A DNA stretch of 64,000 nucleotides from Mesostigma viride. Taxonomy: Eukaryota; Streptophyta; Mesostigmatophyceae; Mesostigmatales; Mesostigmataceae. The notes beneath the pieces were generated by a model. It worked only from the letters and a program-made list of their open reading frames with translations. It was not told where the DNA came from and searched no databases. Positions within the stretch are counted from its first letter, which is position 1; the number at the start of each line of letters is the position of its first letter. Below are positions 1 through 12,006 of this stretch, piece by piece. The DNA lies in contig RPFO01000185.1 of the NCBI GenBank assembly GCA_009746045.1, positions 1-64,000 on the forward strand. Reading direction: 5' to 3'. Made by a program: the position numbers and the translations under genes.

Positions 1-2257
1 TGCACACTTAAGACTTTTAGCATCTATGGTGCATGCGTTAGAGAGGTGGGGGCAATAAATGTGCAAGTTCCAAAGTAAGGGACGCCTGCAGTTAACACAG
101 TAACTGTACGCCGCACAATGTTTTTGGCCGAGCCAAGAAGCCGTTGATACTGTGAAGTCAAGCATTTCTTTTCACACTTCACATTAAGTTGCCCCAACCG
201 CGCAGTAAACTTAGTGCCATTTCACGTAGCGCCAACCTGGCGAAGACTGAAGACTGATAGTGGAACACCATGCTGGCATACAATAATGTTTTAATGCTAT
301 GAACACCTGCCATCTCCAGAGTACCCTTCGCCGCGATAAAGATCGGACTTGCGGCTGCCCCACTGTACGATAACTGACCGAATGTTGATTGCATGAGTTT
401 AGTAGTAGATAGATATTCTTATATCAAACATAGGCTTTGTTGGGCAAATAAGAACTTGAATATGCTAATTTTAAAAATTCTAGAAAATTCTGCGCCTTTA
501 TTACCTCGATGAGTGTGGCCGCGGTTGCCAACTGAAGAGTTTGCGCTGACAACAGTGCGCGTCCTCACCGCTCAAGCACTGGTGGGTGCGGATGAAATTA
601 TTGCAAATGATATTATTCACGAAGGTATTGTGTTAATATATGCAACATCAGCCGATAGGGAAAACTTGCCAGCATACATCCACCCTGGTGGCACTGTTGC
701 AACATCATTCTCAATTCACTATCTCCCAGCTGTTTACACTACTAGCTAGTAATTTAAGCCGAAACAAGTGCTTCTGAAATGGATGGGCTGGGGGCCGGAA
801 AAATGGCAAACGTGCGGCGGAAATAGGTGCCAACTTAAAGATGGCGAAGCTACGACTTCCGTGATATTTCCATGCCAACTAGAATCACTAGAAATACCAC
901 TTCTCAATGATTAGAACATGTCATGCAAAGCGGACGCAGTAACTAGTCTACGGGTGCAGAACGAACACAGAAAAAAGAAGAAGGCCGGTCAGATCACAAG
1001 CTGTCAATGCTCGGATTGGAACTTTAAAAGCACAGAATTGAAAAACTGCTACCAAGGCTTGACAAACTAAGAATGGTCTCGCTTCGAATAAGCTGCAAGC
1101 ATTGCTATAATATATCGTTTGTTAGCTGGCCAATTTCCACCGTTTCAGGTTACGCGCTTTGGGGACTAACTAGACGAACCTGAGGCTGGCGCAATGGAGC
1201 TCCACAGCCGATCATAGCCCTGCAGCATGAATGTGCTGAACTTGGGCGAAGCTGTATTATTCGACCGCCTGATCAAGGCGATTTTGTTTGATCAGCGTCC
1301 CGGCGGGCTTCATAATAAGACTGGCCGCCACCCTGGCACAGATGAACTTCTTGCGCAGCCTTGCCATACGACTTTTTCGAATGGGCGCGAATTAATCTGC
1401 AGGGCGCGGTCGGAGGGTAATTCGATGCTTTGTATCTCGTTTTACGTCCGGCCGGAAGCGCTTCCGAGCTTCACGGCTGCAGGGTTTCGATCGCAAAGCC
1501 AGTTATTGCAATTTGCGGCGCGGTCCTAATTAACGAACCTTTAATTTTTGTGGAAAGTCGGTGAAATTTTATCTTTGGCCAGCGGTGTGCACCAAGACAC
1601 AATAACACTGACAGGGCCGCGGGGATTGTGTAGGAAAGAAATGGAAATTATGAATATTGCCTCCTCAAGGGAACACGACCATGGCAGCTGGAAACGACAG
1701 TCCGCGTTGGTAATTTTTTCGTACTCCTTGTTTTGTGACGATATTGTCGGACGCGATCAGGACGTATGAATCTTGTTGCTACAAACCTGACCGGTGTCCC
1801 TAGCGCCGCGATGGTGCGTCGTGAGACCTAACTAATAGCACGACTTCAAAGATCGGTTCGTTACGCGCATTGCAGGGAACCTTGGAAGAGCTGCCTGCCA
1901 CGCATTATTCCTGCCCGCCATGCATTGACGTCCATGAATTCCACCAGGTTGTAGCTTTGTTAACAGAGATTCCTACTGCGCGGCTTAGCTGGTTGGCCCG
2001 GCCAGGTTTGTCCGAGTGCGGTCCGACGCCCGACAAGCCGCCTTTTCCAACATGGTCTTAGGTATGTTTCTGACGGCGGATAGTAAATAATGATCTGAGG
2101 ATGTTGTCTGCCAAGCTGCCAAGATGGGACGTCACGTGACTCGGCGTCTCCTCCGCGGAGAGGATTACGCAGATACGCCGAGCTGCCAACCTGTCAAAAA
2201 GCGCACGAAAGGTCTTTATCATAGCTCTTCGGAGCACTTTTCGGATCTCTTCTTGTT
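1..2257. other. Left flank, no gene recognised
   Basis: I see no convincing gene, RNA or mobile element here. The longest open frames are about 100 codons or less and show no recognisable domain or motif. Base composition is mixed, with AT-rich stretches around 400-500. The sequence is unique within the window up to about 2258, where the first partial satellite monomer begins mid-unit. This is either ordinary non-coding flank or sequence too decayed to recognise. Confidence 0.5.
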
Positions 2258-4914
2258 GTGTGGGCGGTTCCGCTTACGGCACTGTAGATAGCAGCTGATG
2301 GGAACATGCAGAAAACTTAGGACCGCTAGCCCCTGCGCGGGTTTGAACTGGGGACTTCCGGATCCGACGGAACGACCAGTAAAAACTCCCACTTTATTTG
2401 CGCAATGCTTCTTGCCGGGAAGGTGGGCGAGTAAGTTTTCATTGCTATCCAGCCGAGGTGGGTTCCTATAAGGGAGTGTGGGCGGTTTCCGCTTACGGCA
2501 CTGTAGATAGCAGCTGATGGGAACATGCAGACTCTGCTAAGTTTTCGGAAAACTTAGGACCGCTAGCCCCTGCGCGGGTTTGAACTGGGGACTTCCGGAT
2601 CCGATGGAACGACCAGTAAAAACTCCCACTTTATTTGCGCAATGCTTCTTGCCGGGAAGGTGGGCGAGTAAGTTTTCATTGCTATCCAGCCGAGGTGGGT
2701 TCCTATAAGGGAGTGTGGGCGGTTCCGCTTACGGCACTGTAGATAGCAGCTGATGGGAACATGCAGAAAACTTAGGACCGCTAGCCCCTGCGCGGGTTTG
2801 AACTGGGGACTTCCGGATCCGACGGAACGACCAGTAAAAACTCCCACTTTATTTGCGCAATGCTTCTTGCCGGGAAGGTGGGCGAGTAAGTTTTCATTGC
2901 TATCCAGCCGAGGTGGGTTCCTATAAGGGAGTGTGGGCGGTTCCGCTTACGGAACTGTAGATAGCAGCTGATGGGAACATGCAGACTCTGCTAAGTTTTC
3001 GGAAAACTTAGGACCGCTAGCCCCTGCGCGGGTTTGAACTGGGGACTTCCGGATCCGATGGAACGACCAGTAAAAACTCCCACTTTATTTGCGCAATGCT
3101 TCTTGCCGGGAAGGTGGGCGAGTAAGTTTTCATTGCTATCCAGCCGAGGTGGGTTCCTATAAGGGAGTGTGGGCGGTTCCGCTTACGGCACTGTAGATAG
3201 CAGCTGATGGGAACATGCAGAAAACTTAGGACCGCTAGCCCCTGCGCGGGTTTGAACTGGGGACTTCCGGATCCGACGGAACGACCAGTAAAAACAGTCT
3301 CCCACTTTATTTGCGCAATGCTTCTTGCCGGGAAGGTGGGCGAGTAAGTTTTCATTGCTATCCAGCCGAGGTGGGTTCCTATAAGGGAGTGTGGGCGGTT
3401 CCGCTTACGGCACTGTAGATAGCAGCTGATGGGAACATGCAGAAAACTTAGGACCGCTAGCCCCTGCGCGGGTTTGAACTGGGGACTTCCGGATCCGACG
3501 GAACGACCAGTAAAAACTCCCACTTTATTTGCGCAATGCTTCTTGCCGGGAAGGTGCATGGGCGAGTAAGTTTTCATTGCTATCCAGCCGAGGTGGGTTC
3601 CTATAAGGGAGTGTGGGCGGTTCCGCTTACGGCACTGTAGATAGCAGCTGATGGGAACATGCAGAAAACTTAGGACCGCTAGCCCCTGCGCGGGTTTGAA
3701 CTGGGGACTTCCGGATCCGACGGAACGACCAGTAAAAACTCCCACTTTATTTGCGCAATGCTTCTTGCCGGGAAGGTGGGCGAGTAAGTTTTCATTGCTA
3801 TCCAGCCGAGGTGGGTTCCTATAAGGGAGTGTGGGCGGTTCCGCTTACGGCACTGTAGATAGCAGCTGATGGGAACATGCAGAAAACTTAGGACCGCTAG
3901 CCCCTGCGCGGGTTTGAACTGGGGACTTCCGGATCCGATGGAACGACCAGTAAAAACTCCCACTTTATTTGCGCAATGCTTCTTGCCGGGAAGGTGGGCG
4001 AGTAAGTTTTCATTGCTATCCAGCCGAGGTGGGTTCCTATAAGGGAGTGTGGGCGGTTCCGCTTACGGCACTGTAGATAGCAGCTGATGGGAACATGCAG
4101 AAAACTTAGGACCGCTAGCCCCTGCGCGGGTTTGAACTGGGGACTTCCGGATCCGACGGAACGACCAGTAAAAACAGTCTCCCACTTTATTTGCGCAATG
4201 CTTCTTGCCGGGAAGGTGGGCGAGTAAGTTTTCATTGCTATCCAGCCGAGGTGGGTTCCTATAAGGGAGTGTGGGCGGTTCCGCTTACGGCACTGTAGAT
4301 AGCAGCTGATGGGAACATGCAGAAAACTTAGGACCGCTAGCCCCTGCGCGGGTTTGAACTGGGGACTTCCGGATCCGACGGAACGACCAGTAAAAACTCC
4401 CACTTTATTTGCGCAATGCTTCTTGCCGGGAAGGTGCATGGGCGAGTAAGTTTTCATTGCTATCCAGCCGAGGTGGGTTCCTATAAGGGAGTGTGGGCGG
4501 TTCCGCTTACGGCACTGTAGATAGCAGCTGATGGGAACATGCAGAAAACTTAGGACCGCTAGCCCCTGCGCGGGTTTGAACTGGGGACTTCCGGATCCGA
4601 CGGAACGACCAGTAAAAACAGTCTCCCACTTTATTTGCGCAATGCTTCTTGCCGGGAAGGTGGGCGAGTAAGTTTTCATTGCTATCCAGCCGAGGTGGGT
4701 TCCTATAAGGGAGTGTGGGCGGTTCCGCTTACGGCACTGTAGATAGCAGCTGATGGGAACATGCAGAAAACTTAGGACCGCTAGCCCCTGCGCGGGTTTG
4801 AACTGGGGACTTCCGGATCCGACGGAACGACCAGTAAAAACTCCCACTTTATTTGCGCAATGCTTCTTGCCGGGAAGGTGGGCGAGTAAGTTTTCATTGC
4901 TATCCAGCCGAGGT
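2258..4914. repeat. Satellite array, block 1 (218/222-bp monomers)
   Basis: About 12 head-to-tail monomers, the first one partial. Each unit holds landmarks such as CCTATAAGGGAGTGTGGGCG, GCTGATGGGAACATGCAG, a BamHI-like GGATCC and CCACTTTATTTGCGCAATGC. Variants seen here: a 4-bp CAGT insertion giving a 222-bp unit (near 3295, 4175, 4617), a CAT insertion (near 3556 and 4436), an 18-bp insertion before the AAAACTTAGG motif (2531-2548 and 2985-3002), and a C/T change in the GACGGAACG motif. The array stops at the target site of element A1 and resumes at 12386. Read on the minus strand, each monomer contains a pol III B-box-like match (GTTCAAACC). Open frames through the monomers are not treated as genes. 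Confidence 0.95.
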
Positions 4915-5293
4915 AGTTATGCAACACAAAGCTTGGAATGCTTGGGCACTGCCAAATGGCGTGTGTGTGCGTGAACGACGAGACACCTTGGCATTAGGAT
5001 AATGTGGCACATATACTGCTGGCCAGCCGTCAACGATGGCTGGCCAGACTTTGCGTAAGTTAAACTAACTTACTGATCCTGGACGGACTAACCTATCAGT
5101 TACAACCTGATCTAGTCAGTCCTAACATGACAACTACAGTCCCGGTACTGAGGTACCGGCTCATCACATACTGAGTACAGCCACGTGTCCATGCCACGAC
5201 TGTTCTAGTCCAGCACCGTCCCAGTACCCAATTGGGCGCCGGCGGTGCTGGCACGTGTCCACTTAGGCTACAGGCGGGAGACTTAGACTAACT
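4915..5293 (-). repeat. 3' LTR of A1
   Basis: A 379-bp direct repeat of 12007-12385 with no difference that I could find. Ends are AGTTATGC...GACTAACT on the plus strand. It contains two clear inverted repeats. One is a 10-bp stem with a 9-nt loop at 5019-5047 (CTGGCCAGCC / GGCTGGCCAG). The other is a 7-bp stem at 5142-5159 (CCGGTAC / GTACCGG). A short TATAT stretch lies near 5011-5015. Which of these marks the promoter or the RNA ends cannot be read from sequence alone. Confidence 0.93.
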
Positions 5294-5303
5294 CCCACTT
5301 TAA
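5294..5303 (-). promoter_or_regulatory. Polypurine tract of A1 (plus-strand primer site)
   Basis: On the sense (minus) strand the bases directly before the 3' LTR read AAAGTGGG, a short purine run in the position expected for the plus-strand DNA primer. The same bases adjoin the LTR of A2 at 37978-37985. The assignment rests on position and composition only. Confidence 0.55.
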
Positions 5304-5676
5304 GTTTTCTTTGGGTTTCAACAGAAACACACATAGCCATCAAATGGACGCAGCCATTCCCAATGCCTTAAAAAACTGTCAGATAACCTACTAGGACCCA
5401 AAGGTCACCTCACACATGTACAAGAGATGCATTAAAAAGGCCCCATGTCTCAAGCATGGTTTCTTAACTGAGTGAGATGGGTGCTCCAGGCCCCAGCATG
5501 TCATGGTCATCCAAACAAGTGTCTCACAAAATTTTATTCAATAAATAACACATTCATCATGTCCCAACTTTCTAGACCAGTGCTTCTCACTGTCAGAAAA
5601 CTACCCAGCTGCCACTGCAGCCTTTCAGCTGCAGTATTAGGCAGGGGGTCATGGGCTAACATGTACAATGTGCCAG
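5304..5676 (-). other. 3' untranslated region of A1
   Basis: About 370 bases between the RNase H stop codon and the polypurine tract. No further frame or motif is recognised. The same region follows the pol frame of A2 (37986-38361) with only a few differences, so it is a conserved part of the element. Confidence 0.6.
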
Positions 5677-7068
5677 TCACTTCAGACTGTAACCAGGGTT
5701 CATCAACCCATACAAGACCTGGTATTGTGGTCCTGCTGCTTGTGGCACCTTGGTCAGTGCATCTGCAGCATTGTCTTTGTCCCTGACGTGGGCTTTAGAC
5801 TCCAGGTACTTGCATTCCTGTTTTAGCACAATCCAATCCAGGTCCGAGTGTACAGCCAAAGGATTGGCAAGGAAAGAGATGATAGATTGAGAGTCAGTCA
5901 GCAAATGTGCTTTCACTCCTGCAGAGCTACCAGCCTGGTGTTGAAGCCAGACCAGCAAGTGATTGAGATACCTTGCATGCAAGACAGAAGATACCACAGC
6001 CCTGCATTCAGCTACATTGCTACTCACAGCTTTCCTCTTGTGCAATCTACTGAACCAGGAGACTAGTGACTTCTTCCCACCTTGGTTATGCAGGAAAAAC
6101 AATCCAGCCTCTCTGGCTTGAACCTTGGTAACTACCCTGGACTCCATTGAACTATCCATCATGCACGTGATGTGAATGGGAGTAAACAGGTCCAGTGAGT
6201 GAAGCATCAAAGGTGGACCATCATGCAACAACTGCTTGATTGCCCGTGCTCCTACCTCCTGTAGTACCTCATCATCTACCCTGCTCACAAAAGCCAGGTG
6301 GGGTGCACATGTAGCACATAGCCAACCAAGCTTGCCTCTAATGGTAGGGCACATGTCAGGGGTGATGTGAACAGGCAGGACATCCAGACAAGACTTAATG
6401 TATTCAGCAGAGGCCTGCATGGAACAAACCCAGCTGCCCTGCTGCTGCAGCAACTCAAGCATCATGCCACAGAACTTGACTGGCTCCTTGCCCAGCTCTA
6501 GCTGCTTGCCAATCTCAAAACTGGCAGACACCTGAGCTATGAAAGCATCCACTGCAGCTCTAGGACCTGAGATTAACTGATCATCCCCATGCCAGACAAA
6601 CATCATCATTCCATCAGGGTGTGGGATGACAAACAGGCAAGGGTCAATGTCATCATAGGTGGCCCCTAGCTTCATGAATACCTCCTGTGCAGACAGCCTA
6701 AAAATTTTTGGAGCTGACTGCAACCCTTCAACCCCCAGGTTTGGCCTCAACAAGGGTTGAACAATATCCCTGTGCCACACCTTAGGAGTATTCACCACGT
6801 ATACCTGACCTCTCCAGACCTGCTGTGCTATGGCAGGGTCCCCCTTTAGAAAGGCTCTTTTGATATCTGTGGCTTTACACACATAATCCTTCCCTGTATT
6901 AAGCTGATGCAAAAACAAGGAAAGCAACACCTTGAGAGACGTTTGCTGAATACCAGGAGTATAAAGCTCAGCCTCTGTCAGCTCTGTAGAGCCCCTGAAC
7001 TCAGTAACACATGGCCTAGCATGGAAAATGGGTGGTCCCCCATCAGCCTGAGGTTTATGCTTGCACAC
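5677..7068 (-). pseudogene. A1 pol, 3' part: reverse transcriptase and RNase H
   Basis: About 463 codons that continue the A1 polyprotein after a frame break at 7092-7094. RT landmarks: the catalytic Asp in the DIKRAFLK motif, a GLQSAPKIF block equivalent to the copia GLKQAPR block, DPCLFV, and VWHGDD where copia elements have YVDD. The RNase H that follows shows MMDSS, AECRA, LLTDS and NAADALTK, giving the D-E-D-D set. The frame opens without its own start, because it is the downstream half of one polyprotein. In A2 the same region is fused to integrase and protease in a single frame because a run reads CCCC rather than CCC. Function by family: cDNA synthesis from the element RNA and removal of the RNA strand. 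Confidence 0.9.
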
Positions 7069-7079
7069 AAACTTTAACC

Positions 7080-9410
7080 TTAGCTTCTTGGCCCAGCTGG
7101 CATAGCATCAAGAGGAGTCACAGGTGGTGTGTGTGTGGGACTACGTGCATCTGGAACAACCCACTCCTCCCTGGCTTTGGTAAAAGCCTCAAGCCACTTA
7201 AGAAACCCAATCTGCGTCTGGCAGTCCCGTACAATATCATCATAGGACAGGGGAGACATGGATGCAACATCCCATCTACCAAGCCCAAACGCTGAAGGGT
7301 GTAGCTTTTGAGAGTGTATGAGGTCCTCCACACACGGTTCCTGACCTGGGAGGTACTTGGGCTTAACTGCATTGATGGCAGCATCCAACCCAGTGCTAAT
7401 CTGGCTCAAAGGGATTTTAAAATGATCTAGAGGCACCTGTCCTACCCCTGCCACACTCAACCTCCCAGCTGAGATGACAACACCAGGGTAAGATACAAAA
7501 GGTTCCCCTAACAGGGCATTCCCTGAGTAACCCTCAACCACCTGAAATGGAGTGGGCATACCCAAGATTTGAATGCTCACCTGACCTTTGACCTGCATTT
7601 TGGTTTTGCCTGAAAAATCTGACACTCTAGCCCATGGTGAGGCCTTCATTTTCAGACCAGATACAGCTTCTGCACTGATGATACTCACCTGTGCTTGGGT
7701 GTCTACAGCCAAAATACTAGGATCTTGACCTGCATCCCCTACAGCATTGACCTGTGCTGTACCTGTTGCCACAACTGCTTTAGTGTTGTGTGCCTTGTGC
7801 AAGGCCTTAAGAATCTCAGCAAATGACTTCCTGGGAACGACAGGATCTGCTCTATTTTGTGACTCCTCCAGGTGTGAGGGAGGTGCTACCTGCTGCTCAC
7901 CCTGTGCACCGTCCTCCTGCCCAGGTGGACTATTGGGTTGTAGTGGGGCTGCACTACTGAGGAACACAGGAGCTTCTACTGTGGTGCTAGTGCTTGCATC
8001 AATGACGTCCTTAGCCAATTCATTGGGTGAGATCAATCCACCAGACTCCTGCTCTGAATCCATGTCCAAGAATTCTACCCCTGACACGTCTGCCAGTGGT
8101 GGGTAATAAAGCTTGAGTCTATGCTTGCTGACCACACGCTCTCTGTCATGTTGTATAGTGACTGCAGTCCCTTCTTCATGAATTTTGGTGACTACAGCTG
8201 GACCGTGCCATCTGGCAGAGTGTGCTCTTCCTCTGTCACCCTCTCTGAAAAACAACACATGGTCCCCCACTTCAAACACAGGCCTGGCATTATTTTTGTC
8301 TTTCTTTGCCAGCAACTTGGCTAAGTGCTGCCTTTGTGTGTTGTAGTGAGTGTGTACCTCTGAAGCATAGCTGCCTGACTGAAGGCCAGTTGGGGTGATT
8401 TCCCCAAAAGGTGAGGACATTATTGGTTTGGCGTTTAGCTGGGTAGTCACCCCTGCTGCCCAAGATGCCCTGTCAGCATAGCTACCAGAGTCAGCCAACC
8501 TGGATGGCATTTTTCTTATCACATCCCTGATGGCTCTCATGGTACGTTCTACCAACCCCTGACGTTCATGATCTTGAGCCCCAGACACTTCTATCTTGGG
8601 CAGGTCATTCCTGTCCTGGATGCAGAGAAACTGCTGATCCAGCATTACTTTTTCAATGGGGTGAAAACGTGCCAAGGCTATCTGTAAAGCTCTGTGCAGC
8701 TGCTCTTTATCCATCCCAGGCAGGGGCTCCACTACCACAAACCTTGACCAGGCATCCTTTATGACTAGGTAGTATACCGTGTCCTTCACCACGTGTATAA
8801 CATCCCCAACCAGTTTGCCTCTAGCCAGTGGTGGTGTGGCCACATGCCATTTTCTGGGCTTAGGAGCATATAGCTGACATTGCTCACAGTGCTTACGTAC
8901 GTGCCTGCACATCTGTTCCAGATCATGGCCTTGTATTTTATTGGCTAGCCTTTCAGCCACAGCCTCATGGCCCATAACCTTGTGCAGTTGCTCTGCTAGA
9001 GCACCATACGTGATTACCTTTTCTGCTGCTGCACTAAGGGAAGCTATGGTGGGGTCACGCATCATGTGTGACAGTGTCATGTCATATGCCACTTCCCAAT
9101 CCACATCATCACACTCAGGCAACACTTGGCAGACAGAAGGTAACAGGAAACCATTTGTGAAAAATGGTGAGGGTAGCTTACAGGTGTCACCCTGGTCTGC
9201 CGCCCCCGCGCGGTTGTAGCGCCCTGGCGTGGTCTTGTTGTGCCTGGGTGCCGTGCAGCGCGCTCCTGCTGCAATGGGGTGACGTGTTTTCCAGCATCCA
9301 GGACAAACATCAACGTCAGAACCATAGTCGGGTTTGCCTTTCCAGCAGTCATCTTTTAGGTGCCCCTTACAAAGGCACCTAGTGCAATGCTTGGTGGGGT
9401 CATGAGGCAA
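7080..9410 (-). pseudogene. A1 pol, 5' part: zinc knuckles, integrase, then aspartic protease
   Basis: The first ~60 residues carry the nucleocapsid motif HCTRCLCKGHLKDDC and a second Cys cluster (CPGC...C). Integrase follows with an H-x4-H...C-x2-C zinc site and a catalytic triad whose last two residues are LDQQF and VERT, 29 residues apart. A basic SH3/chromo-like tail follows (EVGDHVLFF...). Only then comes a retropepsin-like domain with AVDTQAQVS (family DTGA) and NALLGEPF (family second-half motif). The frame ends at the start of RT with a one-base deficit at 7092-7094 relative to A2. It should be read from gag without a separate start: upstream the frame is open through a Gly/Asn/Lys-rich stretch to the G-run at 9496-9503. 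No protease motif precedes integrase. Confidence 0.9.
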
Positions 9411-9483
9411 CCTCTTGTCCCCCCCTGCTGGCTTAGCACCCCCTGGCTTGCTAGCTCCCCCACTTTGTTTTCTGTTTTTATTG

Positions 9484-10854
9484 TTATTGTTCTTTCCCCC
9501 CCCTTGTTTCCACCTCCCCCACTTTTGTTGTTTTTGTTTTTATCCCCCCCATTACCGCCTTTACCTGGGCTACCAGCGACTGCATCTGCTTCTTGGAGAG
9601 CCCCGTACCTGAGGCTTCCTCCCCCTTTACCTGCTTCACCTTTCCCTCCTTGGCTGCAGCAGCAAACGGCTCTAGGCATTGCTGCACATAGGCCATTGCC
9701 TTCCTGAAGTCCTCCCACTTATCCTTCAGACCTGCCAGGATTACTGACAGGGTGGTGGGGTCCAGTTCTGCCTTTTGTAGCCATAGGTGTACTAGGTACT
9801 TGGCATTGAGCTTCTTCAGCTCCTCATCTCCCTCTATGTACATGACATATTTTTTGTTGTCACTCACATAGTCACGCTTATTGACCTTATAGGCCTCTAT
9901 CCACTGGAAGCCCTTAAGCACTTCTAAGTGCTCCCCCGTGGTAACAAGTGCCCTAAGATCAACCATGAACTGCGCCCACAACACATTTTCTGCCACGTCT
10001 ACCCCGCTGCTGGCACGCTTTTGGTACAATTGTACCAACTGCTGGATAGGCTTGGCAGATTGATGGATGGGTGTGGACGCACGTAGAGAGGCAAACCAAT
10101 CACGGACATTGTCGCTAGCATATGCATGTGACAACTTAAACAACCACTCCCTAGCTTCGTCCTGGGTATGGCCCTCTGGCAAACCCGGAAACACTAGCTT
10201 GTCCTCTTTCTTTTTTGGATCAAACCTGGGCCTAGTCAAGGCCATGGTGGAGGTTGTTGTCGTTCCTGCAGTTGGCGGTTGCTGCTGCTGCTGCTGTTGC
10301 TGTCGCTGCTGCTGCTGCTGCCGCTCCCCGCCCTCGTGCCGTGTTGGTGCAGACTCCTGCGTGCCGTGTCCTGCCCCGCCCTGGTTCCCCCCCTCCCCGT
10401 CATCCGCCCCCTCGTCCCTCCTCCGCTTTGGCTGGGGTGCGCATGCCTCTGCCTGCGCCCTTCGCTTGGCCGGCTTCAGCGATGCCACTAGCCTGGCCAC
10501 CGTGTCGGCCAACGTCGCCTGCTCGCCTGGAGACAGCGGGGTATCTGCTTCCAGCATGGCTTGCGCCAGCTGAAGCTGATCAATGAGGTCCTCCCTGTTG
10601 GACAGGTTAGACGGTCCGGCTTCACCAGGCTGCCTGTAAACACGCGTGCGTGCGGCAGTGCCATCACGGTTGGTGATGGTCTTCTTAGGCTGCGACAAAT
10701 AATAAAACATTTGGCTTGCAGAAACATCCTCATCCGGCCCAAGGCCAAACTCGGCTCTCACCGCTTCACCAAGCGGTCCCCTCACCGCTGTCTTACGTGC
10801 ATGCTTGAGCATGCGTCGTCGCTGCTTCAGGATACGCCTCCATCCTGCCCACAT
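9484..10854 (-). CDS. A1 gag (capsid region)
   Basis: 456 codons from an ATG at 10854. The N-terminal part is basic and helical, then comes a Gln tract (about 14 Gln with one Arg) encoded by CAG repeats at about 10279-10325, then a globular region starting near MALTRPRFDPKKK. Its segment GVDVAENVLWAQFMVDLRAL matches the position of a similar helix in the gags of C and D. The frame ends early at TAA just after a G8 run. One extra base at each of two G runs (9544-9550 and 9496-9503) would carry it through KNNKSGGGGNKGG-like residues into the zinc knuckles and integrase. Expected role: assembly of virus-like particles and RNA packaging. The gag call rests on position, composition and the zinc knuckles downstream. 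Confidence 0.75.
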   Translation of the reverse strand: MWAGWRRILKQRRRMLKHARKTAVRGPLGEAVRAEFGLGPDEDVSASQMFYYLSQPKKTITNRDGTAARTRVYRQPGEAGPSNLSNREDLIDQLQLAQAMLEADTPLSPGEQATLADTVARLVASLKPAKRRAQAEACAPQPKRRRDEGADDGEGGNQGGAGHGTQESAPTRHEGGERQQQQQRQQQQQQQQPPTAGTTTTSTMALTRPRFDPKKKEDKLVFPGLPEGHTQDEAREWLFKLSHAYASDNVRDWFASLRASTPIHQSAKPIQQLVQLYQKRASSGVDVAENVLWAQFMVDLRALVTTGEHLEVLKGFQWIEAYKVNKRDYVSDNKKYVMYIEGDEELKKLNAKYLVHLWLQKAELDPTTLSVILAGLKDKWEDFRKAMAYVQQCLEPFAAAAKEGKVKQVKGEEASGTGLSKKQMQSLVAQVKAVMGGIKTKTTKVGEVETRGGKEQ

Positions 10855-11487
10855 TGGCTTCCCACCGTGCCAGCGAGCGTCTGTAACGCTCCTGCGCCTC
10901 CGGCCTGCCAGGCGCCTCCATCTCAGCCATGCGCTGCAGCTTCATCGCCTGCGCCTTTTTCCATACCCTGAGTTCGCGGACCATCCGGTCCCGGCGCACC
11001 TGGGTGATCGACATTTTGAGCTTGATGCGCTCCGCCAGCGCGATTTGCCTCTCCCGCTCCGCCTGCTCGCGCTCCTTCTTGGCCTCTGCCGCGGCCCTCC
11101 GCGCCTGCCGACGCTGCTTGTCGGCTGAATGTCTCCATGCGCTTCTGCGCTTCACGCTCCCGCGCCCATTGCCGGGGTCATGAGGATCTCGTCCTCAGCA
11201 GATGCCCCCGACGGACCTGTCAAAGAGAACTCCGACTCCTGATGCACACCTAGGTGTACCTTCGGCTCACGAGACCGACGCAGACTTTTAAAACATGCAA
11301 GGTCCCCCCGACGCATCACCTCAAACTGCTCCTCGCCAGAAGCCACATCGCTGCGAAACAACGCCCGGCGCACGTTCTCAGCATCCGCCCTCTGCTGGGC
11401 GCGAGCACGTGCGTGCGTGTCCGCGCGCCGAAACTCCCTCTCCTCGCGCTCAGCCATCGCCCTGGCTAAGCCTTCGTCTGCGGCCAC
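10793..11487 (-). pseudogene. A1 N-terminal coiled-coil region, broken frames
   Basis: Two overlapping open pieces (11487-11152 and 11155-10793) that look like one helical, charged segment split by small indels. The first is rich in Ala/Arg/Glu (AMAEREEREFRRAD...). The second carries a long coil (AAEAKKEREQAERERQIALAERIKLKM). They link the start ORF at 11906 to the gag frame at 10854. Frame changes needed here are not all explained by homopolymers. It may be the N-terminal half of one long Gag, or a separate accessory protein comparable to the upstream ORFs of C and D. No enzymatic motif is visible. Confidence 0.55.
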
Positions 11488-11906
11488 CTGTCGCGAGCGT
11501 CGTCGTCCTGCTCCTCGGCTGAGGAACCAGGCTGAAGCCCATACAGCTCCATGGACTCCTCCTCTGCAGGAGGTGCTGACGGTCCCGCCCCCGCCGCTGC
11601 AGCTGTCGGGGCGTAAGGAGGACCCCTCGGCCTGTTGACCACAGGCGTGGATCCCCTCCCCTGCGGATACAGGGGCACTCGCAGCACCACGCTGCTGTAC
11701 GAGCCATCGGACAAGTGGCCCGATGAAGACGTTTCCGACGTCGTCGGGTCAGCCTCCATAGACTGATTGAAGCTCCTCGCCGCCCGCTCAATCTCTGCCT
11801 GGGCGGCAAGCTCCGAGTCGGACGTCCCCGACGATGAAGACGTCGGAGAGCTGGACCGGCTCCTTGGTCGCATTGGAGCCTTGCCCTTGTTGTTCTTGGG
11901 AGCCAT
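11466..11906 (-). CDS. A1 first ORF (unknown; Gag N-terminus or accessory)
   Basis: 146 codons from the first ATG after the 5' LTR, with a 100-base leader. The product starts MAPKNNKGKAPMRPRSRSSS, is Ser/Pro/acid-rich and looks disordered, ending in a frame change at about 11480 where a helical segment continues in another frame. No domain is recognised. Its place directly downstream of the LTR matches the first ORFs of C (37441) and D (45184), but I see no clear residue identity to them. Confidence 0.5.
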   Translation of the reverse strand: MAPKNNKGKAPMRPRSRSSSPTSSSSGTSDSELAAQAEIERAARSFNQSMEADPTTSETSSSGHLSDGSYSSVVLRVPLYPQGRGSTPVVNRPRGPPYAPTAAAAGAGPSAPPAEEESMELYGLQPGSSAEEQDDDARDRWPQTKA

Positions 11907-12006
11907 TGGTTCAAAAGATGGGTAAAAAAATGGAATGGGTGTTTGCGAACTGTACGTTTCGCACGCTCGTCGTTTTGTCGTGTATGTTTTTGGAGTTTTT
12001 AATGCA

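Noticed and set aside
1227-1529. A 100-codon open frame in the left flank as a host gene
   Set aside because: No motif, no supporting neighbour features and unremarkable composition.
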